Shown in pieces: positions 25,401-31,640 of a DNA stretch of 35,753 nt. How positions within the stretch are numbered: the first letter of the stretch is position 1; the number at the start of each line of letters is the position of its first letter. The stretch lies in contig JARGPA010000029.1 of assembly GCA_029213305.1 (NCBI GenBank), forward strand, positions 1 through 35,753. The letters are read 5' to 3'. Both the position numbers and the translations under genes were made by a program. The notes below the pieces were generated by a model that had not been told where the DNA came from, searched no databases, and was given only the letters and a program-made list of their open reading frames with translations. This DNA comes from Phycisphaerales bacterium. Lineage in GTDB: Bacteria; Planctomycetota; Phycisphaerae; Phycisphaerales; UBA1924.

Positions 25401-26675
25401 AGAGCAAGCGATATGGCTTCTCGTTTAGCACTCGAAAGTGGTACATCTCGCGCAGAAGATCTCTTAGCAAATGTGTGGCCGTACTCATTCGGTATTGGTG
25501 ACACATTTGCGGATACATCAGTTGTCGCTACGAGATGGACAAATGTTAATCAAGGTCGCAGTGGTAGTGCTCGATCAAATCTGATGCCTCTGTATGTAGG
25601 CGGAGCAACTGATCTGTTCGATATGTCAGGTGACCCTATTGATCACGGCGCGTTACTCCCTTCTGAAGTACCAGTTTCGGTAGGAGTACATCATGAAGAG
25701 ATTTCGCAAGCGTATCATGTAATTCACACGCCTTGCTACTACGCAATTGTTTCAGATCGAGTCCCGTATAGATTTTATTACCAAGACTCACTCGGAAGAC
25801 ATACTGTGATTCGTGATGTCGAAAATCACTCATTAACTTCGGGCGGCGGGGCGCATGATGATGGTACATCTCTCACTCATTACTTGAATGGGGATAAACC
25901 CTCTCATAGCGACGAACTAGGAGGGGTGGGGTTCTCGTTGCTCATAGATAAGACGACACCTTCAGGAAACTCTCCAGTAATTGTTGGACGAAACTGGTCA
26001 CCATTCACATCTCATCAGGTTGTGGGATTTACTGCAACCGGAAAACGTCGATGGGCAGAGCAAGAGAGTCGTATTCTAACATGGGATACGAATACATTCG
26101 GTCAAACTCAGTTAACTGTAAGTTATAATTTAAATGATGGAGATCAGGATCACCAAACTAAAGGGTATTTGATTGAGCGTGTCTACACCTTCAAAACGAG
26201 TACCATCGACATTGATGTAACAGTAAGTTACGATTCCGACGCCGAGCCGCTTGTTCGACTCGTTGAGAATGTTCCATTCGAGTTGAGTTCAACTTCGATT
26301 GGCGCTTCTGAGCGGGCTGCCCGATTGAGTCATCTCCAATCCGAGGAGTTACCTTGGGGAACGAACCCAGTATGGGACGAGTGGTGTGCGACGAACTGGA
26401 CTGAAAACGGTCTTCAGTATCTCGAGCAAGAGATCGGCTGGCTACAGAAAGATATCACAGTTCCAACGAGTAGCAATCCAACAACAACTTTGAGTTACTC
26501 ATTCAAACCTCAAGCAGCCTGTGCGATTCAAGGGCCGCTCAATCTCGAAACGAATACATTCACGCAAGTGTTAGAGTTCACTCGAGCATTCGAACAAGGC
26601 GATGCGAGTGCCGACTTGAATGGCGACGGAGTTGTTGATCAGATCGACTTGGCAATCTTCCTTAGTCATGAGTAG
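22494..26675 (+). CDS. Very large secreted protein with short dockerin-like tail, possible polysaccharide lyase/hydrolase
   Basis: AGGAGAAG precedes the ATG by 7 bases. Residues 1-24 are a short signal peptide (LCAASSGLVAA, cleavage likely before PPV). The 1393-aa product has an N-terminal beta-rich part (to about 300) with LamG/concanavalin-like texture. The middle region (about 560-960) is helical, with YGENSLHHGNAGLGGTADLG and RGFDGSYSGIQNYMLAAGW, reminiscent of alpha/alpha-toroid polysaccharide lyases. A beta-rich C-terminal region (about 1000-1360) follows. The last 20 residues, ASADLNGDGVVDQIDLAIFL, form one calcium loop of the dockerin type. I cannot name a family or catalytic residues. 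It is likely induced by a polysaccharide, given the dyads upstream. A terminator follows. Confidence 0.75.
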   Translation: MNNRLVRTLSPYVLCAASSGLVAAPPVYDTANDTQFLRFHGRGDVLRTATPFNGCTAFPYGLVTDDMGQYFHVRLRVRLAPESEYSIIDDNNIQTSGHTTGRILWTQGTIEYGQYAGFTIGYEHDSENDTGYLYLALGDGGDTSGNEDGRTQIWKAEIQLDDGEFHTIDIGYDDNFDSNGNGLAFCWVDDTALAFTSLVSTGVQDSSVHLNGSWYAGGAIMGNPRSDALSKLSGTWTVWNNVIGTRDVVWPNPNGSSSSDVNSLDTYTSAIGDVAYAAFRWAHPESLLSGANKWDVELKLNGSLVDQAGGLENSNGVSTTSLLSAEAGFDSTFPTWIDSGYTEFTKWFPNPVNQSTIQTNHQQTRQILVYHHGLGDQEIRVEEYNGTTSTKQRISRSIVMCIEPDGEIGHFVGSSDTHEYSLVPSGASYPANGQHTLTLPAGKPGLYRILVKSGTANDVEYPPGSGQFQDHREGFAFSSNQEVMYWGALAPIGRLEGVDGLSGSAFAYIPRDIDSCDFTIASGTSLVERPLDSSGGTQVTNATSDLSNKPGIIEATLGSNWSVDALRLPFALCKNEFGAQHYIKGGVIEEENFTLWSIDEKILRDRIVGILENEAPFGDPNLIIDDFGVVNPGAGINHHIVQNPRQYYSLGSYPRGVDLIHTALQRQVTSVNNCMVGSIHQDSSTSSAQLKFGEITDCANNFDEFAPALLFWAGWKDVNANPYFGKDDMKRRARSAMLAYARHIQGNRLRFQKGSASLTHGYGENSLHHGNAGLGGTADLGIGMHWARVFNVFNQDDWDAFLLASAIQFCNIANEYPTSTRNQDLHHLPFLYEFGRLWENQTGSGDVGTWASNYAHELIANPVWATSDVALEEARGFDGSYSGIQNYMLAAGWIVSGDKFDPNNTGVNGDYNREWDFLRTQLNVQYDFWSHFMASSSDGEQIIFGHDNDSRTTRGTVLEQYGGAKAIGTRASDMASRLALESGTSRAEDLLANVWPYSFGIGDTFADTSVVATRWTNVNQGRSGSARSNLMPLYVGGATDLFDMSGDPIDHGALLPSEVPVSVGVHHEEISQAYHVIHTPCYYAIVSDRVPYRFYYQDSLGRHTVIRDVENHSLTSGGGAHDDGTSLTHYLNGDKPSHSDELGGVGFSLLIDKTTPSGNSPVIVGRNWSPFTSHQVVGFTATGKRRWAEQESRILTWDTNTFGQTQLTVSYNLNDGDQDHQTKGYLIERVYTFKTSTIDIDVTVSYDSDAEPLVRLVENVPFELSSTSIGASERAARLSHLQSEELPWGTNPVWDEWCATNWTENGLQYLEQEIGWLQKDITVPTSSNPTTTLSYSFKPQAACAIQGPLNLETNTFTQVLEFTRAFEQGDASADLNGDGVVDQIDLAIFLSHE

Positions 26676-26720
26676 AAACGAGAGTTTTCAGCGGTTCAAG
26701 CCCGATTAACCACACTATGA

Positions 26721-26758
26721 AACCTCCATCACTTAACAGTGGTGGGGGTTATTCATTT
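26721..26758 (+). terminator. Terminator after the large secreted protein
   Basis: AACCTCCATCAC (26721-26732) pairs with GTGGTGGGGGTT (26739-26750) over 12 bp including two G-U pairs, with a 6-base loop, followed by ATTCATTT. It lies 45 bases after the stop and before the convergent channel gene. Confidence 0.65.
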
Positions 26759-26798
26759 CAAAGGGATGTGTGCAATTCAGTTGTACTGAGACACAGTT

Positions 26799-27704
26799 TT
26801 ATTTGGAATCGTGTAAATGATTTGAGAGTGGTTCGCCGCATTTTTTACAGAACTCCGCGTCCTTATCGTGCCCTTGCGCAGTGCATGACGGGCACGATCG
26901 AGTCGAGATTGCTGATCCAGATTTAGTTGCTCCTGCGATCTCTGCAGAGAGAATACCAGTGGGAACAATAATCATTGAATACCCAACGAGAACGAGTGCT
27001 GCAGTGGTTGCTTTCCCGACCACTGTGATGGGGATGATGTCGCCGTACCCAACTGTGGTCATCGTGATGATTGCCCAATACATTGCGCTAGGCATTGACT
27101 CAAAGTCTTCGTTACCTGCAGAACTCTCGACAACATGCATAAGCGCACTCGCGATGAGAATTACGATCATGACTGTGGTCATAAAAACCGCGATTTTATG
27201 TCTGCTAATAAAGAATGCTTCTCTCAGCGCAGTTGCCTCTGAGAGATACCTTGCGAGTTTGAAGACACGGAAGATTCTCAAGAGTCTCAAAGTGCGAACG
27301 ATCATGAGTCGTTCACTGCCGCTACCTGGGAGTAAAACTCCAATAAACGCAGGCAAAATTGAAAGCAAATCAATGATCCCAAAGAACGAAGTTGCGTACC
27401 GCAATGGTTTTCGAACAACCATCAATCGAAGAATGTACTCGATCGTGAATAGAATCGTAAATATCCATTCGAGTGTATAGAAAATGGTGATGAATGGCTT
27501 TTCTTCCGCTGACTCAAGTGTGCTCAAGATCACGACAATGACCGACAAGAAAATTAGAATGATGAGCCCGACATCGAATGCTTTACCAAGTTTGGTGTCA
27601 GCTTCAAAGATGATTTCATGCACAACTTTTTTCCAAGCGGCTTGTTCATATTGCTGATCTTGGTTCAATTGTTGTCTCTCCTCTGGGAAGTTATTCAAGA
27701 GCAT
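26799..27704 (-). CDS. Voltage-gated-type potassium channel with C-terminal zinc ribbon
   Basis: A six-transmembrane ion transport protein of 301 aa. S1 starts near residue 45. The arginine-rich S4 is RTLRLLRIFRVFKLAR (137-152), and the pore has the potassium selectivity filter TVGYGD (217-222) between S5 and S6. After S6 comes a 45-residue cytoplasmic tail with Cys271-x2-Cys274 and Cys286-x2-Cys289, a zinc-ribbon pattern (CPSC, CKKC). This tail is not part of the basic channel and may sense metal or mediate assembly. The start is ATG at 27704, but a TTG at 27668 has a better GAGGAG site. It converges on the large secreted protein gene, with terminator between, and diverges from pilT. Confidence 0.9.
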   Translation of the reverse strand: MLLNNFPEERQQLNQDQQYEQAAWKKVVHEIIFEADTKLGKAFDVGLIILIFLSVIVVILSTLESAEEKPFITIFYTLEWIFTILFTIEYILRLMVVRKPLRYATSFFGIIDLLSILPAFIGVLLPGSGSERLMIVRTLRLLRIFRVFKLARYLSEATALREAFFISRHKIAVFMTTVMIVILIASALMHVVESSAGNEDFESMPSAMYWAIITMTTVGYGDIIPITVVGKATTAALVLVGYSMIIVPTGILSAEIAGATKSGSAISTRSCPSCTAQGHDKDAEFCKKCGEPLSNHLHDSK

Positions 27705-27916
27705 TTTTATCTGTAATACCTATCGGCCTCTAAGTGTCCATGGGCTTGATCTATGTTGAATAAACGATGGATAATGCGAGTACATACCGATTAATTTGAG
27801 CTTGTCATACCCACTGTGAACGATGGGCAGAGTCGTATTGATGCTCTACAGGAACTCGGGGTTCAGGAAATGAGATTCGTTTCAAATCGTTCTGCGTGCT
27901 TTAGGATCATGATTCT

Positions 27917-27924
27917 GGTACAAT
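27917..27924 (+). promoter_or_regulatory. Extended -10 promoter for pilT
   Basis: TGGTACAAT carries an extended -10 (TG one base before TACAAT), about 37 bases before the pilT start. No consensus -35 is present at 17 bases, which an extended -10 can tolerate. Confidence 0.4.
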
Positions 27925-27960
27925 AAATACGGATATACAGGTCCATTGAAAGGAACTCTC

Positions 27961-29100
27961 ATGATCCGTGGTGCATTGAACATTAAAAAACTGCTCTCAG
28001 CGATGGCGCGTCTTGACGCTTCTGACTTGCATATTAAAGTTGGTATCCCACCAACTTATCGGATCGGTGGGACCCTCAAACCAATCGACGGCGACCCTGT
28101 TACTGAAGATGAAGCAGATCATCTACTCGACCCGATCCTTTCAGATATTCAGAAGAAGAGATTTGATGAAACGGGTGATCTCGATTTCGCATGGCACATC
28201 GAAGACCCAGAAGGTGGTGCGGGTGATCGATTCCGTATCAATCTCTTGCGATCAGGGAATCACACCCACGCTGCGATTCGAAGAGTAAAAGCAGAAATTC
28301 CGGGTTTCGCAGATTTACATCTCCCAAAAGTGTATTCTGATATTGTGCATCGTGAACGAGAAGGATTGGTGCTTATCGTCGGTGTTACCGGTTCAGGGAA
28401 ATCGTCGACTCTTGCCGCGATGGTTGATGAAGTAAACGCAACACGAAGCGAAAACATCATCACAATCGAAGATCCAGTCGAGTATCGATTCACACCCAAG
28501 CAATCAATTATCTCACAACGCGAAATCGGAATTGATGTCACCGATTTCCACGAGGCGCTCAGACATGTTGTTCGACAAGACCCGGATGTCATTTTCATTG
28601 GGGAAATGAGAGATCAAGAAACGGTACTCAGCGCCATCCAAGCCGCGGAAACGGGTCATCTCGTCTTTGCGACTCTACATACTGCAGACACAATGGGAGC
28701 ATTCGGGCGCATGCTCGAGTTCTTTCCTCAAGATGAACGGACATTCGTTCGCAACTCACTCTCTGCAACATTAAAAGCAATCTGCGCACAACGCTTGATT
28801 ATGTCTAACAGTGAGATAACCGGGACTAAGGTTGTCCCCGCGGTCGAAGTCCTACTCACATCTCCTATGGTAAAAGAACTGATCCGAGATGAACGAGATG
28901 CGGATCTACCTTCAGTAGTCGCATCAAGTCGTGAAGAGGGCATGGTATCATTCACACAATACTTCGCAGAACTTGTCGACAAGGAATGGGTCTCGATGCA
29001 AGTTGCAAAGGAATATGCGCCAAACAGAGATATGCTTGAATCGATCCTCAAGGGAGTCGAAGTGAAAGCAGCATCATTGGTAGGCCGAATCAAGGGTTAA
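27961..29100 (+). CDS. pilT: Twitching motility ATPase PilT
   Basis: Hexameric ATPase that drives retraction of type IV pili. The start chosen is the ATG at 27961 (AAAGGA 7 bases upstream); an in-frame TTG at 27946 overlaps that ribosome site. The 379-aa protein shows the N-terminal PAS-like domain (LLSAMARLDASDLHIKVG, YRIGGTLKPI), Walker A GVTGSGKSS (about 141-149), the Asp box (ENIITIEDPVEY), Walker B (DPDVIFIGEMRD) and the His box (GHLVFATLHT). The PilT-type motif AIRR/AQRL region is also present. No other pilus gene is nearby, but the adjacent two-component pair may relate to pilus control. It ends 18 bases from the convergent regulator gene. Confidence 0.94.
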   Translation: MIRGALNIKKLLSAMARLDASDLHIKVGIPPTYRIGGTLKPIDGDPVTEDEADHLLDPILSDIQKKRFDETGDLDFAWHIEDPEGGAGDRFRINLLRSGNHTHAAIRRVKAEIPGFADLHLPKVYSDIVHREREGLVLIVGVTGSGKSSTLAAMVDEVNATRSENIITIEDPVEYRFTPKQSIISQREIGIDVTDFHEALRHVVRQDPDVIFIGEMRDQETVLSAIQAAETGHLVFATLHTADTMGAFGRMLEFFPQDERTFVRNSLSATLKAICAQRLIMSNSEITGTKVVPAVEVLLTSPMVKELIRDERDADLPSVVASSREEGMVSFTQYFAELVDKEWVSMQVAKEYAPNRDMLESILKGVEVKAASLVGRIKG

Positions 29101-29118
29101 TCAAGCATCGAGAGTGAA

Positions 29119-30552
29119 TCAACTCGCTTGAGCATGATCGTCCGGGTCAATCCCAAGTGTCTTCATCTTTTTGTAAAGAGTGGTTCGATTGATCCCCAAA
29201 ATCTCAGCGGTTTGTTGTCGATTCCAATCATTCGCCATCAGTGCTTGATAGATGATTTCGCGTTCAGGAATTAACATTGCATCATGCAATGTCATTGGAG
29301 CCCACTCTTGACTTGGAGAATCCGATTTATGCAATCGCAGAGTGGACTCTTCTTGCTCAACAACATGTGGAGGCAAGTCCTCAAGACCAATTGTCTGGGA
29401 TCGAGAGAGTACTGCTGCTCGCTCAATAATATTGGATAACTCACGCACATTGCCTGGATAGGAATATCTCCTGAGTGAATCTAATGCATCGGAGTTAAAC
29501 CCTGTAAACTGTCGTCCGAGTTCCTTTGATTGATCATCAAGGAAGTGCTCTGCGAGAGATTGGATATCCCCAACCCGATCACGCAATGGAGGCATCTCGA
29601 TCTTCACTACATTAATTCTGTAGTACAAGTCCTGTCTAAATGTGCCCGCTTCGACAAGATCTTCGAGTGCTTGGTTACTCGCAAGGATTACACGGACATC
29701 GACTTCGATCGTTTCGTTTGAACCCACTGGTTCAAACTTGCGTTCCTGGAGTACTCGCAACAACTTGAGTTGCATCGCAGGTGAAGCACTATTGATCTCA
29801 TCAAGAAAGAGCGTTCCACCGTCGGCGGCGAGAAACTTTCCAACCTTGTCAGCATGGGCTCCTGTAAATGCACCTTTTACATGGCCGAAGAGTTCGGATT
29901 CGAGCAGTGTTTCAGGGATTGATCCACACGCAAGCTCAACATAAGGCTGAGCTTGTCGATTCGATGCTTGGTGGATTGCACTCGCGATCATGCTTTTGCC
30001 TACACCGGATTCGCCCGTCATGAGCACAGTCGTGCGAGAGTTCGCGACCGCATGGACAGTCTCATAGATTTTAATCATTCGATGATCGTCGCCGACCATA
30101 TTTCCGAGCCCGAATGAAGATTCGAGACGGCTTCTCATTGTTGTATTCTCGCGAGCGAGTTCGTGATGACGAAGTGCTCGCTCAAGTCCCAGACGAAGTT
30201 CATCGTCTACGACTGGTTTTGTGAGGAAATCGACAGCCCCTAATCTGAGTGATTGCACTGCTGTTTCGACTGTGCCGTACCCTGTGAGCATGATGACAGA
30301 AGTTTGTCGATGGAGTTTCATAATCTCTCGAAGGAGATCGAGTCCACCCATCTCTGGAAGATTGATATCACAGAACGCAACCTGGTACGGCCCCGCAGAG
30401 CTCTCTTGTGCGCGATCGAGTTCTGCAAGCGCTTCACTGGGTGAATACACAGAGATCGCAGAACACCCTTCGTTAACGAAGAACTGTGCTAACGAATCTG
30501 CGACGATTGGATCATCATCGATAACAAGAATGCGGGGATGCTCAGAAATCAC
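29119..30552 (-). CDS. NtrC-family sigma-54-dependent response regulator
   Basis: Three domains fill 477 aa. The receiver (1-120) has the acidic pocket DDD (12-14), phospho-acceptor Asp62 (FCDINLPEMGG) and TKP Lys. The AAA+ domain (about 150-380) has Walker A GESGVGKS (180-187), the sigma-54 contact loop GAFTGA (227-232) and DEIN Walker B. The Fis-type helix-turn-helix at the end carries RQQTAEILGINRTTLYKKMK. It therefore opens sigma-54 promoters after phosphorylation. The start is GTG, overlapping the stop of the kinase gene by 4 bases (GTGA), so the kinase at 30549-31448 is the probable partner. Target genes are unknown; PilR-like control of pili is possible because pilT is next door. Confidence 0.95.
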   Translation of the reverse strand: MISEHPRILVIDDDPIVADSLAQFFVNEGCSAISVYSPSEALAELDRAQESSAGPYQVAFCDINLPEMGGLDLLREIMKLHRQTSVIMLTGYGTVETAVQSLRLGAVDFLTKPVVDDELRLGLERALRHHELARENTTMRSRLESSFGLGNMVGDDHRMIKIYETVHAVANSRTTVLMTGESGVGKSMIASAIHQASNRQAQPYVELACGSIPETLLESELFGHVKGAFTGAHADKVGKFLAADGGTLFLDEINSASPAMQLKLLRVLQERKFEPVGSNETIEVDVRVILASNQALEDLVEAGTFRQDLYYRINVVKIEMPPLRDRVGDIQSLAEHFLDDQSKELGRQFTGFNSDALDSLRRYSYPGNVRELSNIIERAAVLSRSQTIGLEDLPPHVVEQEESTLRLHKSDSPSQEWAPMTLHDAMLIPEREIIYQALMANDWNRQQTAEILGINRTTLYKKMKTLGIDPDDHAQAS

Positions 30553-31448
30553 TCGCCTCCGATCTGTAGATCAAGATCTTCGGGTTCACAAACTGAGGGG
30601 ATACAAACTCGAAGGATTGCACCAGGTCGACGAGTGTTTGCTCGTTCTTCACGATCAGTAAGTGTAATTACCCCTTCGAGTTGTTCAACGATCTGATGCG
30701 CCATTGAGAGTCCAATGCCTTGATGATCTTTGTTCGTTGAAATACCGTGCTTAAATGCACGATTGTTTCGCACGCTTGATTGGAGTCCGACCCCATCATC
30801 AATAATCTCAATAACTGTCTCTTCTCGTTTTTGATCAACTCTTGCAATGATCTCGATCAATCCACCAGGATCAAGAGAATCGGGAGTGAGTGCTTTGGAG
30901 ATTGACTGAACTGAGTTGAACAATGCGTTGAGCACTACGCTGTACATAGGGCCTGCAGGGAGTCTACCAGCGCGTGGATCGATACGGATATCAATGCGAA
31001 CTCCCGCTTGATTTGCAAGAGGGCGCACAACATCGACAGCATGATCAATTACCATCGCGATGGTAACAACGCTCGAAACTCCAAGAATCGGTGAACCAAT
31101 TGGGACCGACTTCGATCGCATCGCGGCATTGACCATTGAACTCATCCGTTCAAGAGTTGAAAGGACTGTTCCGATTTGCTCGCGTGCCTTTGAAAGATCT
31201 TCTAGATCTTTTCGACGATCTTCCTCAGGTAGTGCAGCTGCGGCTAACCCTAACCAACGCATAGATCCATCAAGCATGTTGCTCAGGTCATGTGCAAGCA
31301 TCGTGATATGATCCGCCGCGAGAGGGCTCGAAGATGTGTCTCGCACTGCGAGAACACCTGGGGGACGGATCGTCTTTTTCTCAGGTGTCCCCTGTGTTTC
31401 CTGCGGGTTGGAATCATCTGGTGTCGAGTTGTTAGGATTGCTGCTCAT
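30549..31448 (-). CDS. Soluble sensor histidine kinase
   Basis: The 299-aa protein has no membrane segment. A Ser/Pro-rich disordered N-terminus (1-45) precedes the H-box LAHDLSNMLDGSMRWL with His53 as the likely phosphorylation site. The ATPase domain shows the N box (NALFNSVQSI), G1 (DDGVGL) and G2 (GIGLSMA). There is no sensor domain, so the input must come from a partner protein or complex. It is the first gene of the pair with the NtrC-type regulator (4-bp overlap). No strong ribosome site precedes the ATG, and the promoter-like sequence sits almost on the start codon, so the mRNA may be nearly leaderless. Confidence 0.88.
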   Translation of the reverse strand: MSSNPNNSTPDDSNPQETQGTPEKKTIRPPGVLAVRDTSSSPLAADHITMLAHDLSNMLDGSMRWLGLAAAALPEEDRRKDLEDLSKAREQIGTVLSTLERMSSMVNAAMRSKSVPIGSPILGVSSVVTIAMVIDHAVDVVRPLANQAGVRIDIRIDPRAGRLPAGPMYSVVLNALFNSVQSISKALTPDSLDPGGLIEIIARVDQKREETVIEIIDDGVGLQSSVRNNRAFKHGISTNKDHQGIGLSMAHQIVEQLEGVITLTDREERANTRRPGAILRVCIPSVCEPEDLDLQIGGE

Positions 31449-31452
31449 GGAT

Positions 31453-31481
31453 GCATTATCGACGGTTTTCTATCCACTCAA
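31453..31481 (-). promoter_or_regulatory. Promoter-like sequence before the histidine kinase
   Basis: TTGAGT (31481-31476) and TAATGC (31458-31453) on the minus strand are 17 bases apart. Transcription would start within one or two bases of the ATG at 31448, consistent with the missing ribosome site. Confidence 0.3.
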
Positions 31482-31588
31482 GTCCAGATGTCGCATTTTC
31501 GCAACACACTCTCAACTCGGACCTGTTGTGTTTCTGCAACACGGCATAACCCGGAGCGATATCCGTGTTCTCGGACGAGCACAGATAT

Positions 31589-31614
31589 GAAAACACCCCG
31601 GAGTGCCGGGGTGT
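31589..31614 (-). terminator. Terminator of ileS
   Basis: ACACCCCGG (31593-31601) and CCGGGGTGT (31606-31614) form a perfect 9-bp stem with a 4-base loop, followed on the minus strand by TTT and CATAT. It lies 26 bases after the ileS stop. Confidence 0.75.
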
Positions 31615-31640
31615 AAATGAGTACGGACTCACGAATATGG

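Noticed and set aside
26881-27480. 199-codon plus-strand frame opposite the potassium channel
   Set aside because: Antisense image of the membrane helices and the S4 arginines; no independent features or ribosome site.
29101-29131. TCAAGC/GCTTGA inverted repeat between pilT and the regulator gene
   Set aside because: Short stem with a long loop, partly inside the coding end of the regulator and without a T-tract; too weak to call a terminator.
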